Assembly (NCBI GenBank): GCA_964494395.1
Contig: CAZBTI010000027.1
Span: 1 to 33,563 of the forward strand
From: SHLQ01 sp964494395
GTDB taxonomy: Bacteria; Actinomycetota; Acidimicrobiia; Acidimicrobiales; SHLQ01
Direction of reading: 5' to 3'
Length of the DNA stretch: 33,563 nucleotides
The notes beneath the pieces are model-generated. The model searched no databases, was not told the origin of the DNA, and saw only the letters and a list, made by a program, of their open reading frames with translations. The translations under genes were made by a program, and so were the position numbers. Of the stretch, positions 1-7,408 are shown piece after piece. Each line of letters opens with the position of its first letter. Positions within the stretch are counted from its first letter, which is position 1.

Positions 1-405
1 GTTGCGCCTGCTGCTCCTGCGGCTGGGTTTGATCCGTTCGCCCCGAACCCCGAAGCACCTGCTGACGAAAGCGGTGGTCTGTTCGGTGCGCTCTCGAACT
101 TGCCGGAAGAGAACGCTGCTCCTGAATCCGACACCAGTGACCTGTATGGCCTAGACGCGTCTTTCGCCGATGCGGCCAATCCTGCGGAATCCGGCGATGC
201 GATGAACGATCTCGCATTCTTGAATAACGATCTCGATGCTCAAGCGCCAGCGCTCGACAATCTTGAGGTTCCCGCCCAAGCACCGACTCCAGCACAGGCC
301 TCGCCTCCAGTGGGTGACCCGTTCGGATCGTTGAGCGACCTTGTCGTCGACGGCGAGGCCGAAGAAGAACGTGGCGGCGTGCTCAAGTTCCTACGTCGCG
401 ACTAG
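1..405 (+). CDS. C-terminal part of an acidic Ala/Pro-rich protein (5' truncated)
   Basis: The reading frame is open from base 1 to the TAG at 403-405, giving 134 residues whose N-terminus lies outside the window. The sequence is low complexity: rich in Ala, Pro, Asp, Glu and Asn, with no recognisable domain, membrane segment or cysteine motif. It ends in a short basic tail (KFLRRD) after an acidic EAEEER stretch. The stop overlaps the GTG start of the prepilin peptidase gene by one base (TAGTG), so the two are probably co-transcribed. By position it could belong to a type IV pilus cluster, but nothing in the visible part proves this. I do not recognise the family; it looks like a disordered tail. 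Confidence 0.6.
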   Translation, partial: VAPAAPAAGFDPFAPNPEAPADESGGLFGALSNLPEENAAPESDTSDLYGLDASFADAANPAESGDAMNDLAFLNNDLDAQAPALDNLEVPAQAPTPAQASPPVGDPFGSLSDLVVDGEAEEERGGVLKFLRRD

Positions 406-1256
406 TGGGGTTCGCACTTATTTGCGCTGCGATCGGGCTGCTCGTCGGTCCGGTGCTCGCCTTCGTTGCCGAACTGGTGCCGGATCGCTCCGGTGGTGGT
501 CAGTCGCCTCGACACTGTCGAAATTGTCAGGTCGAAGTGTCGACGTTCGCGGCCTACCTACCCTTCCGCACCTCAGCATCTCAATGCGCTAGCTGTGGCC
601 ATCAGATCTCTGCGGGCAGACTGCCGATCGTTCTTGGGACCGGCGCGATCTTCGCTGCGGTCGGCAATGTCATTGGACCACGCTGGCAGGTCATCCCGGT
701 GCTGTTTCTTTCGGCATCGATCATTGCCCTATCGGCGGTTGATTTGGCTCGTTATCGGCTGCCGGACAAGCTGCTCTTTCCTTCGTTAGGACTCGGCGTC
801 GTGATTCTCGGGGCGTTTGCTGTAGCGACCGACTCGACCGATCACTTCGTCCGGGGCCTGATTGCGATGTTGGCCTATGGGCTCATCCTTTTCATTCCGA
901 ACCTGATCATGCCCGCCGGCTTGGCGTTCGGCGATGTAAAGCTCGCATTGCTCTTGGGGCTGTTCCTCGGTTGGACAGCCGAAACAGGTCTCGGGGCTGC
1001 CCGCCTCGTGATCTATGCGATGTTGCTCGGAATGATCATGGGCATTTTCACGGGTCTGATCGTCGGTCTTGGACGCCGTGTCTTCGGCCATGGGTTCGTG
1101 CCCGACCCCGATTTTCCCCCGCCTGAAGATGGTTCCTTCGAGCCGCTGCTGCGAACGGCGGCGCCCTTCGGGCCTGCACTGGCGTTTGCCACTCTCGGGC
1201 TAATCCTGTTCTCCGAGCGGGTTCTTCGTGGTGCCAGCATCCTGGCCCAGTTGTAG
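405..1256 (+). CDS. Prepilin peptidase (A24 family, PilD-like)
   Basis: This 283-residue integral membrane protein matches the A24 aspartyl prepilin peptidases, which cleave, and often methylate, type IV prepilins on the cytoplasmic side of the membrane. An N-terminal domain holds two CxxC pairs (residues 38-41 and 61-64), the zinc-binding quartet typical of bifunctional PilD enzymes. The two catalytic aspartates are visible: Asp113 in SAVDLARYRLPD and Asp177 in the hallmark GDVK motif (176-179). About seven hydrophobic segments follow the first helix at residues 3-24. The GTG start overlaps the preceding stop by one base. Pilin genes are not in view; the substrate genes presumably lie upstream of the window. 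aroB follows after 39 bases with its own promoter. Confidence 0.9.
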   Translation: MGFALICAAIGLLVGPVLAFVAELVPDRSGGGQSPRHCRNCQVEVSTFAAYLPFRTSASQCASCGHQISAGRLPIVLGTGAIFAAVGNVIGPRWQVIPVLFLSASIIALSAVDLARYRLPDKLLFPSLGLGVVILGAFAVATDSTDHFVRGLIAMLAYGLILFIPNLIMPAGLAFGDVKLALLLGLFLGWTAETGLGAARLVIYAMLLGMIMGIFTGLIVGLGRRVFGHGFVPDPDFPPPEDGSFEPLLRTAAPFGPALAFATLGLILFSERVLRGASILAQL

Positions 1257-1260
1257 CAGC

Positions 1261-1274
1261 GTCAGCATTCTGAC
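1261..1274 (+). other. Small perfect inverted repeat upstream of aroB
   Basis: GTCAG-CATT-CTGAC forms a 5-bp stem with a 4-base loop directly after the peptidase stop codon and 9 bases before the proposed aroB -10 element. It lacks a T tract, so it is a weak terminator candidate; a small operator is the alternative. Confidence 0.3.
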
Positions 1275-1283
1275 GTGTTGCTC

Positions 1284-1289
1284 TACGAT
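1284..1289 (+). promoter_or_regulatory. Putative leaderless promoter of aroB (-10 TACGAT)
   Basis: TACGAT is followed by exactly six bases and then the ATG at 1296, which would place transcription start on the A of the start codon. No Shine-Dalgarno sequence is present. The same TAnnnT-N6-start arrangement recurs at several other genes in this window. No good -35 is visible. Confidence 0.45.
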
Positions 1290-1295
1290 TGAGCC

Positions 1296-2342
1296 ATGGA
1301 ACGTAGAACCGTCAGTGTCGATCTCGGTGATCGCAGCTACCCGGTAGAGATCGGGTTGGGTGTGCGAGCGAGCCTCATCGACTTCTTACCTGTTCGGGTG
1401 CGTCGTGTCGCTGTTGTGACCCAGGAGGGAATTGGCGTCGAGGTCGACTGCGGGGAAGCCGAGCAGCGGGTATTTCACATTGGCCAGGGAGAAGAATTCA
1501 AGACGCTCTCGACCATCGAGTCGTTATGTCGACAGTGGGCGCAATGGGGCCTGAATCGAAACGACGTAGTCGTTGGTGTGGGTGGAGGCATTGTCACCGA
1601 TATCGCTGGATTTGCTGCGTCGGTCTATCACCGTGGTCTTCCGGTGATTCAGGTGCCGACGACGTTGCTGGGCCAAATCGATGCGGCGATTGGTGGCAAG
1701 ACAGGAGTCAACCTGCCCGAGGGCAAGAACTTGGTCGGTGCATATTGGCAGCCGCTCGCAGTGCTTTGTGATGTCGAAACGCTTGCGACACTGCCGGCCC
1801 GCCACTATCGCGCCGGGCTTGGAGAGCTGGCGAAGTATCACTTCCTCGACAATGACTCGACCCGCGAAGCAGCGGTGCTCAACGATGGTCGGTTGACCGC
1901 CGACGATCTCGTCGATCGGGTGGCGTGGGCAGTGCAATTGAAGGCCGATGCAGTGAGCGCTGACGAGCGGGAGGGTGGCCGACGAGCGCTGCTCAACTAC
2001 GGGCACACCCTTGGTCATGCACTCGAGACGTTAGGCAATCATGAACTTTTGCACGGCGAGGCGGTGGGTATCGGTATTGCGTATGCCGCAGAGGTCGCGC
2101 TTGAGATGGAGCGAATCGACGAAGCTCGAGTTGCATATCACCGCGAGATTCTGGCTGGGTATGACCTTGCGATGACACCGCCCGGTAACCCGGCATTTAG
2201 CGACATTGCACCCTTGCTCGCCCGAGACAAGAAAGCCTTGGACGGGATTACGTTCATCCTCGATGGTGTCGACGGATGCGAGGTCGTCGAGAACGTCGAT
2301 GTCAACATTCTCGAGCGTGCTTACGAGCGGTTTATCGCGTGA
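1296..2342 (+). CDS. aroB: 3-dehydroquinate synthase
   Basis: AroB converts DAHP to 3-dehydroquinate, the second step of the shikimate pathway, using NAD and a divalent metal. The 348-residue length is normal. The glycine-rich NAD-binding motif is at 96-98 (GGGIVTDIAG), the phosphate/substrate motif GKTGVNLPEGKN at 134-145, and the metal-binding elements GLGELAKYH (Glu177), GHTLGH (236-241) and LHGEAVG (His253) are all intact. The gene starts at ATG 1296 with a TACGAT -10 six bases upstream and overlaps the following peptidase gene by four bases (GTGA). aroB-peptidase-efp-nusB is a standard actinobacterial order; aroK is not adjacent here. Confidence 0.97.
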   Translation: MERRTVSVDLGDRSYPVEIGLGVRASLIDFLPVRVRRVAVVTQEGIGVEVDCGEAEQRVFHIGQGEEFKTLSTIESLCRQWAQWGLNRNDVVVGVGGGIVTDIAGFAASVYHRGLPVIQVPTTLLGQIDAAIGGKTGVNLPEGKNLVGAYWQPLAVLCDVETLATLPARHYRAGLGELAKYHFLDNDSTREAAVLNDGRLTADDLVDRVAWAVQLKADAVSADEREGGRRALLNYGHTLGHALETLGNHELLHGEAVGIGIAYAAEVALEMERIDEARVAYHREILAGYDLAMTPPGNPAFSDIAPLLARDKKALDGITFILDGVDGCEVVENVDVNILERAYERFIA

Positions 2343-3442
2343 CCCAAACGCTGCCCGAAGGTCGAATTTCCCAGCTTCGCGCCCGCCTCGATACCGAGGG
2401 CGTAGATGCATTGCTCGTTTCTGCGAGCTCAAATATTCGCTACCTGACGGGTTTCACCGGGAGCAACGGACGGGTCGTCGTCACCAAATCTGCAGTAACG
2501 CTCATCACCGACGCTCGCTACGAGGCTCGAGCGGTCGACGAATCGGCTGTTGTTCGAGATGACGTGGGTGTCGATATCGACGTGGCGATCGCTCCAGGTG
2601 CTGGAGAGTCCGAGTTGCTTCGTCGCCTGGTTGAGGCCGGTGAGATCGGCCTCGAAGCCGACCATCTGTCGTGGTCGACAGCCCAACGACTGAGTGACTT
2701 GTTGTCAGCCGATCGGGTGCGCCCCACCACTGGGATCGTCGAATCGCTTCGAGAACGGAAGAGCGAAAGCGAGATTGGGTTGATGCGGCGCGCTGCTGCT
2801 ATCGCCGATGAGGCGTTAGCGCTCGTTATCAGTAGTGGCATCGAGGGCATGAGCGAACGGGCGGTGCAGCGCGTGCTCGATCAGCGTGCTCTCGAGTTGG
2901 GTGCCGATGGTGCCAGCTTCGACACGATCGTGGCGTCGGGGCCCAATGGCGCTCGACCACACCACGAAGCGGGTGACCGAGTGCTCGCCGCCGGCGACTT
3001 GGTCATCATCGATTTCGGTGCTGAGGTGGCCGGGTATCGATCCGATATGACCCGATCGTTCGTCCTCGGCGAGCCGACTACGCAACAGAGGCAGATGCTC
3101 GATGCGGTCGAAGTGAGCCAGCGGGCTGGTGTCGATGCAGTTCGTGCCGGGCTCGCCACATCCGAGATCGACTCGACGTGTCGATCGGCGCTTGCTGAAT
3201 ACGACCTTGCCGACTACTTCGTGCACGGCACCGGCCACGGCGTTGGTCTCGATATCCACGAAGCGCCGTCGGTGAGTTCGACCTCGACTGCTACGCTCGC
3301 CCCTGGCCATGTGATCACCGTCGAGCCGGGCGTGTACATCCCCAACGTTGGGGGAGTCCGCTGGGAAGACACGGTGCTGGTCACCGCCGCTGGCGCTGAG
3401 GCGCTCACCGGCAGCCCTAAGCAACCAATCATCGAACTCTGA
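2339..3442 (+). CDS. Xaa-Pro aminopeptidase/dipeptidase (M24 family, PepQ/PepP type)
   Basis: Cytoplasmic metallopeptidase of the creatinase/pita-bread fold, cleaving peptide bonds next to proline. I place the start at the GTG that overlaps the aroB stop (GTGA), giving 367 residues; an upstream in-frame ATG at 2276 lies inside aroB and would add 21 residues with no family resemblance. The N-terminal creatinase-like domain contains SSNIRYLTGFTGSNG near residues 30-44. All five dinuclear-metal ligands are present: Asp225 and Asp236 (IIDFGAEVAGYRSDMTRS), His300 (HGTGHGVGLDIHE), Glu329 (TVEPGVYIP) and Glu343 (VRWEDTV). In mycobacteria and corynebacteria the gene at this position is called pepQ. 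The enzyme is probably active; exact substrate preference cannot be read from sequence. Confidence 0.93.
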   Translation: MTQTLPEGRISQLRARLDTEGVDALLVSASSNIRYLTGFTGSNGRVVVTKSAVTLITDARYEARAVDESAVVRDDVGVDIDVAIAPGAGESELLRRLVEAGEIGLEADHLSWSTAQRLSDLLSADRVRPTTGIVESLRERKSESEIGLMRRAAAIADEALALVISSGIEGMSERAVQRVLDQRALELGADGASFDTIVASGPNGARPHHEAGDRVLAAGDLVIIDFGAEVAGYRSDMTRSFVLGEPTTQQRQMLDAVEVSQRAGVDAVRAGLATSEIDSTCRSALAEYDLADYFVHGTGHGVGLDIHEAPSVSSTSTATLAPGHVITVEPGVYIPNVGGVRWEDTVLVTAAGAEALTGSPKQPIIEL

Positions 3443-3491
3443 GGTCAGGGCCGAAGAGCTCACCGAGAACGCTGTACCTGAAGGAACTTTC

Positions 3492-4055
3492 ATGCCGACT
3501 ATCACCACGAACGACCTGAAGAACGGAATGCACCTCGACCTCGAGGGCGACCTCGTGCAGGTCATGGCGTTCCAGCACGTGAAGCCAGGCAAGGGCGGCG
3601 CCTTTGTTCGCAGCACCTTGAAGAACGTCCGCACTGGATCGACCGTTGACCGCACCTTCCGCGCAGGTGAGAAGGTCGAGCGGGCAATGATCGACAAGCG
3701 CGATATGCAGTATCTCTACAAGGACGGCGCCGACTTTGTCTTTATGGACACCGACACGTACGACCAGCGCAACGTGAGCCCCGAGACGCTTGGAGACTCG
3801 GCGAACTACATCATCGAGGGCCGCTCGGCGAACATGTTGATGTACGGCGAAGAGATCGTCGGTACCGACCTTCCCGCATCTGTCGAGCTCACGATTTCTG
3901 AGACCGAGCCAGGCCTGCAGGGCGACCGTTCATCGGGTGGCACGAAGCCAGCGACGCTCGAGACGGGCAAGAGCATTCAGGTGCCGCTGTTCATCAACAT
4001 TGGCGATGTCGTCAAAGTCGATACCCGCACTGGCGAGTACCAGTCCCGGGTATAG
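3492..4055 (+). CDS. efp: Translation elongation factor P
   Basis: EF-P binds between the P and E sites and relieves ribosome stalling at polyproline. The protein has 187 residues with the usual three beta-barrel domains. The tip loop HVKPGKGGAFVR places a lysine at residue 34, the position modified in enterobacteria; no modification genes are visible here. The C-terminal domain carries the family signature GKSIQVPLFINIGDVVKVDTR. The ATG at 3492 is preceded by a strong GAAGGA ribosome binding site (3480-3485) at 6 bases; longer in-frame extensions to 3348 would overlap the peptidase gene and do not look like EF-P. The gene sits 49 bases after the peptidase stop and two bases before nusB, so it is in the same operon. 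Confidence 0.97.
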   Translation: MPTITTNDLKNGMHLDLEGDLVQVMAFQHVKPGKGGAFVRSTLKNVRTGSTVDRTFRAGEKVERAMIDKRDMQYLYKDGADFVFMDTDTYDQRNVSPETLGDSANYIIEGRSANMLMYGEEIVGTDLPASVELTISETEPGLQGDRSSGGTKPATLETGKSIQVPLFINIGDVVKVDTRTGEYQSRV

Positions 4056-4057
4056 CG

Positions 4058-4456
4058 GTGGATCCACTTCAACTATCTAGGCGGGAAGATCGAGAGAGCT
4101 GTCTCGCGATCCTGTACGAGGCCGACATGACCGGCGACCCCATCACTGAAGTGATGGAACGGAACCACGTGGATGAGGACGAGTACGGAACGGTCATCGT
4201 CGCTGGCGTGAACGAGAACCTTGGCGAGATCGACGCGCTTATCGATGGCGTGGCCGAAGACTGGACCGTCTCACGCATGGGCGGCATCGACCGCTCCATC
4301 CTGCGCATGGGTGTGTGGGAACTCAAGCACAGCCCCGAGGTCCCAACCACTGCAGTGGTATCCGAAGCCGTGGCCTTGGCCGAGGACTACTCGACCGAGA
4401 AGTCGGCGCCGTTCATTAACGGGATTTTGGTGAAGCTCGCTTCCACGGAACGTTGA
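4058..4456 (+). CDS. nusB: Transcription antitermination factor NusB
   Basis: All-helical RNA-binding factor that pairs with NusE/S10 in the antitermination complex on rRNA operons. The 132 residues match the family: an N-terminal RREDRESCLAILYEADM segment, the central RMGGIDRSILRMGVWELK motif and the C-terminal VVSEAVALAEDYSTEKSAPF-INGIL segment. The GTG start is two bases after the efp stop, so translational coupling is likely. Its stop overlaps the next gene's putative TTG start (TTGA). In corynebacteria pyrR follows nusB directly; here four other genes intervene. Confidence 0.96.
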   Translation: MDPLQLSRREDRESCLAILYEADMTGDPITEVMERNHVDEDEYGTVIVAGVNENLGEIDALIDGVAEDWTVSRMGGIDRSILRMGVWELKHSPEVPTTAVVSEAVALAEDYSTEKSAPFINGILVKLASTER

Positions 4457-4980
4457 ACCAACCACTGCCAAGGTCGATGTCTGAGGTGTGTGCGAACGTT
4501 CCCGGCCGGGATGGGTTTGCGATCGCCCCGTGGCTCGAAGACTGGGCCGATCATCTCGTTGCGGCATGGAATGACCCCGAGATAGCCCGATGGAACCCCG
4601 TCCCGCCTGAGCCTTCGCTCGAACTCGCCGCCTCGTGGATTCGGGGAACCGCCTCGCAGAACGAGGCAAGTATCGGGATCGACGTCGTGATGGTCCACGA
4701 CGAGACGAATACGCCGGCGGGGGAGATCGGTCTGCAAGTCGACCCTTCGCAAGGCATTGCCGAAGTTGGGTTTTGGCTCGCCGAAGCATTTCGAGGCCAG
4801 GGTGCGGCCAGACCGTTGCTCGCATTGGCTGAAGACTTAGTGGCACAGCTCGAACTAGCTGGCCTCGTGGCACTCGTCGAATCTGACAACACTGCCGCAG
4901 TCGCTACCTGCGAAGCACTGGCTTGGCCCGAGCTGCCAACCAATAGCGAACGCCGAGCCTTCGCCTACCGCACGCCCTAG
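4453..4980 (+). CDS. GNAT family N-acetyltransferase (RimJ/RimL-like)
   Basis: The 175-residue product resembles the Acetyltransf_3/RimL type of GNAT proteins, which transfer acetyl groups from acetyl-CoA to amines such as protein N-termini or small molecules. The acetyl-CoA pyrophosphate-binding signature is seen near residues 106-120 as FWLAEAFRGQGAARP, preceded by the strand GIAEVGF and followed by a helix and the typical VESDNTAAVATCEALAW segment (asparagine-containing alpha4 region). The start is uncertain: TTG 4453 overlaps the nusB stop by four bases, the style of neighbouring couplings, while ATG 4477 would shorten it by eight residues. It is the last plus-strand gene before a convergent minus-strand block. 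The substrate is unknown. Confidence 0.8.
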   Translation: MNQPLPRSMSEVCANVPGRDGFAIAPWLEDWADHLVAAWNDPEIARWNPVPPEPSLELAASWIRGTASQNEASIGIDVVMVHDETNTPAGEIGLQVDPSQGIAEVGFWLAEAFRGQGAARPLLALAEDLVAQLELAGLVALVESDNTAAVATCEALAWPELPTNSERRAFAYRTP

Positions 4981-4988
4981 TCAAGGGA

Positions 4989-5020
4989 ACCGGCGGATGA
5001 GGTTTGACCCCACCCGCGGT
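4989..5020. terminator. Hairpin between convergent genes, possible bidirectional terminator
   Basis: Between the ends of the GNAT gene and the convergent DUF222 gene, ACC/GGT, GCGG/CCGC and GGT/ACC segments pair around a TTG loop, with one bulged G and small internal mismatches (about 12 pairs). No T tract follows on either strand, so termination activity is only inferred from structure and position. Confidence 0.4.
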
Positions 5021-5044
5021 CTAGAGAGGCCCACAAGCGCAACC

Positions 5045-6289
5045 CTAGCGCTGGCGGTCTCGTGTGTTCGCTCGATCGGGTGCCTGCCGCTCGGCTAGTG
5101 GTGCTCCAGTGCCCTTTGCTTTGTTGTCAGCAGCGCAAAGCATGGCGAGGTTGTCCAGCGTTGTTCGCTGGGTCGTCGAGAAGGGTTTGTGGTGGTCGCC
5201 TTGGAGCCAGGTGTGGGCTGCGTCGCATCCTGCGACTTCGCATCGGCCTCTGGATTCGACCATGGCGATGTATTTCATCCACTTCGGGAAGGCCCGCACT
5301 TGCTCACTCGCATTGAGCGTCTTGTTCTTTGCGGTGAGTACCTGTCGGCGAATGTGGGACCGCATGAGCAGCATGAGTGCTGCTTTGGGGTGCAGTGGAG
5401 TTCCATCGATGAGTTCACAGCGGCCGTCGATGTCTTCGGCGTCGAGGCCGCTCGTGAAGTCTTGGTCCTCAGGTTCCTTGGACAATTGAAGAAGGGCGTT
5501 CTCTAAGACCGCCAGGGACATCACCACATGGATCAGCGGCTCGGAACTGACTTCGCTGCGCCCAGCGCCGCGTTCGGCGAGGTTGCCGAGAGCTTTGGCT
5601 CGACGCTGGGTTGGCGTACGCACCTTGCCGCCTTCGTTGTCTTCGTCGAACAGTCGATTGGTTTCGATCTCAAGATGCTGTTTGAGAATTGCACCGGTAA
5701 CGGGATCGAGGGTGGCGGCGAACTTCACTCTGCCGTCAGCCAGCTGAGTGATAGTGCAGGTGTTTTTTGCTTCTTGGTCTTCGGGCTCGGACCCGTCTTG
5801 GTCGTTGACCATGAGCCAGTATTTGACCGCTGCTTTGTAGGCGGGCCATTCGAGGTTCTTTACCCATTCGACGAACATCCATTGGTCGCGCTGCATTGCA
5901 GCGAAGACACGAATGTTGTCGGTCCGGCGTAGTAGGTCGACCTGGTGGCGAGGTAGGTCGCCTTTGAGCATGGCCTCTTCGAGGAGCGAAAACTGGCTGA
6001 CCCAAAGACCATTGCGGACGTCGGCTCGAACAACCTCGGGAGCACAGTGCGAACGGGAGGCGAGGAACTGGGCCATGGTCCGTTGCTTGGAGAGCAGGGC
6101 CACGCCGGCGCGTTCGGCTTCGGCAAGACCGCTTGCAATGATGCCGTCGAGCCGCTGGCGAGCCTCATGTAGACGAAGGCAACGCTGGCCTTGGTCTACG
6201 CGGGCAATGCCGGGCAGGTAGTCGGCTGCAAGGTCGTCGAGGGCAGCATCGAGCGCATCGATGTGTGGGAACGACGACGCCAAAGTCAT
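5045..6289 (-). CDS. DUF222 / 13E12-type protein with C-terminal HNH endonuclease domain (paralog 1)
   Basis: A 414-residue protein of the actinobacterial 13E12 repeat family: an N-terminal helical DUF222 region followed by an HNH nuclease-like domain at about 350-395. Landmarks are LDPVTG in the middle, DIDGRCELIDGTPLHPKAAL before the HNH, and the HNH core WLQGDHHKPFS...LDNLAMLC...DNKAKG. The D-H pair and the terminal N-x-x-K-G are kept, but the glycine-rich turn seen in paralog 2 (SKGG) is replaced by STTQ. I start it at the ATG at 6289-6287, exactly six bases from a TACACT -10; a longer frame to 6352 would run through the promoter and LexA-type box. It has no signal peptide. Its biochemical role is not established; SOS control is inferred from the promoter. 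A diverged paralog lies at 23800-25053. Confidence 0.87.
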   Translation of the reverse strand: MTLASSFPHIDALDAALDDLAADYLPGIARVDQGQRCLRLHEARQRLDGIIASGLAEAERAGVALLSKQRTMAQFLASRSHCAPEVVRADVRNGLWVSQFSLLEEAMLKGDLPRHQVDLLRRTDNIRVFAAMQRDQWMFVEWVKNLEWPAYKAAVKYWLMVNDQDGSEPEDQEAKNTCTITQLADGRVKFAATLDPVTGAILKQHLEIETNRLFDEDNEGGKVRTPTQRRAKALGNLAERGAGRSEVSSEPLIHVVMSLAVLENALLQLSKEPEDQDFTSGLDAEDIDGRCELIDGTPLHPKAALMLLMRSHIRRQVLTAKNKTLNASEQVRAFPKWMKYIAMVESRGRCEVAGCDAAHTWLQGDHHKPFSTTQRTTLDNLAMLCAADNKAKGTGAPLAERQAPDRANTRDRQR

Positions 6290-6295
6290 ATTACT

Positions 6296-6323
6296 AGTGT
6301 AGCGAACAAATGTTCGATTACAA
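6296..6323 (-). promoter_or_regulatory. SOS-type promoter with LexA box for DUF222/HNH paralog 1
   Basis: On the minus strand a -35 TTGTAA (6323-6318) and a -10 TACACT (6301-6296) are 16 bases apart. The spacer contains a perfect palindromic arm pair, CGAAC-N4-GTTCG (6303-6316 on the plus strand: CGAACAAATGTTCG), which fits the LexA/SOS box consensus of Bacillus and mycobacteria. Six bases separate the -10 from the ATG, so the mRNA is probably leaderless. LexA bound here would cover the polymerase site. Confidence 0.85.
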
Positions 6324-6411
6324 CGCTGGAAATGTGTGCCGTGATGAACCAACTCTCGAGCCTCGTTGATTGTGCTGCTGACAACAAATGGAAAAGCGAC
6401 CGAGACCTGTT

Positions 6412-7377
6412 CTAGACCCTCTGGAAGACGAGCTCGTCGTTGCCGCGCTGCCAGATCATGGCCTCGTCGCCCACCAGCGTCACGGTTGCTCCGTCGTTGG
6501 AGTTGAGCATCTCGAGAATCAGCCGCTCGGTCGGCACGAGCTCATCAGAGTCGGGGGTCGTGCATAACTCCTCGTCGCCACCGACGACTCCTCGGAGTTG
6601 GGTGCCGTCGAGCAAGAGCTCGCCGCCGCCACCGTTGCAGCCGAAGTTGCCGGTGAGAAAGCCAGCATCGATCGTGAACTCGGGGATCGATTGGGTGTTG
6701 ACGCCAGGTTCCACCGGTTCCCCATTCACCTCGGTCATGGCCCAGCGACCTTCGATGCTGACCGGGGTCGGAGGCTCGGTGGTTGGCCAAGGGAATACCT
6801 CGCCGCTGATGAGATCTTCGATCTCTAGGGTTTCGAGATCTGGGTCGACGGCGACTTCGACGATGTCTAAGCAGTCATCTCCCGGAGACCCGGGCGACGT
6901 TCGTTCCACCAGCACCGTATAGCGGCCGTCGATAGGGCTGGTCACCACGACTTCGTGGGTTGCGTTACAGGACTCGACGCCGAGTTGCATAACGCCCGGC
7001 TCTGGCCGATCGATCCAAATGACGCGGATCTCACCCTCAAAAAAGTCAGCCGGCAAGTCCTGCGCAGAGAGTAGGACATCGTCGAAACCGTTCTCCTCCA
7101 GCAGCTCGCGCACGTCATCGATGGAGGCTCCGGGAGTGAGCTGAACGGTCATCTCAATCTGCCCGGTGGAGGGGTTGATTCCGGTGGCGGCGTTGAGGGT
7201 TAACTCGGAGTCGAACGCCACGAAGTGGGCCGTGTTCATCTCGTCGATCGTGATAGCTGCGGGTTGCTCAGCTTCGGCGGCAGCGGTAATCGTGGTGTCG
7301 CCACCGCATGCTCCGAGGAACAGCGCGATCGCAAACGCGAGACAAACAAGTATGTGCCTGCGGTGCAGCCCGTCCAT
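6412..7377 (-). CDS. Secreted lipoprotein with C-terminal META domain
   Basis: The 321-residue product begins with a lipoprotein signal: basic HRRH, a hydrophobic stretch at residues 9-21 and the lipobox LGAC with Cys24, so it should be lipid-anchored outside the cytoplasmic membrane. A variable central part (about 40-205) contains two cysteines and no domain I recognise. The C-terminal ~110 residues resemble the META/HslJ domain: GRWAMTEVNGEPV, then FTIDAGFLTGNFGCNGGGG, a later conserved cysteine (EELCTTPD), and the closing VTLVGDEAMIWQRG-NDELVFQRV. META-domain proteins are often linked to envelope stress or antibiotic tolerance, but no direct function is known for this one. It lies 27 bases downstream of phzF on the same strand. 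Confidence 0.85.
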   Translation of the reverse strand: MDGLHRRHILVCLAFAIALFLGACGGDTTITAAAEAEQPAAITIDEMNTAHFVAFDSELTLNAATGINPSTGQIEMTVQLTPGASIDDVRELLEENGFDDVLLSAQDLPADFFEGEIRVIWIDRPEPGVMQLGVESCNATHEVVVTSPIDGRYTVLVERTSPGSPGDDCLDIVEVAVDPDLETLEIEDLISGEVFPWPTTEPPTPVSIEGRWAMTEVNGEPVEPGVNTQSIPEFTIDAGFLTGNFGCNGGGGELLLDGTQLRGVVGGDEELCTTPDSDELVPTERLILEMLNSNDGATVTLVGDEAMIWQRGNDELVFQRV

Positions 7378-7408
7378 AGGTTCGAAGTTACAGCACGTAG
7401 GAACCTAT
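7376..7408 (-). promoter_or_regulatory. Inverted repeat flanking the putative lipoprotein promoter
   Basis: ATAGGTTC (7376-7383) and GAACCTAT (7401-7408) are perfect 8-bp inverted arms separated by 17 bases. Between them, on the minus strand, lies TAACTT (7390-7385), seven bases before the ATG at 7377, a plausible -10 for a leaderless transcript. The arms overlap both the phzF stop codon and the lipoprotein start, so the structure could be an operator or an RNA hairpin. Confidence 0.4.

Noticed and set aside
4491..4504. LexA-like GAACGTTC in the GNAT gene
   Set aside because: The arms are adjacent with no four-base spacer and the site is inside a coding region.
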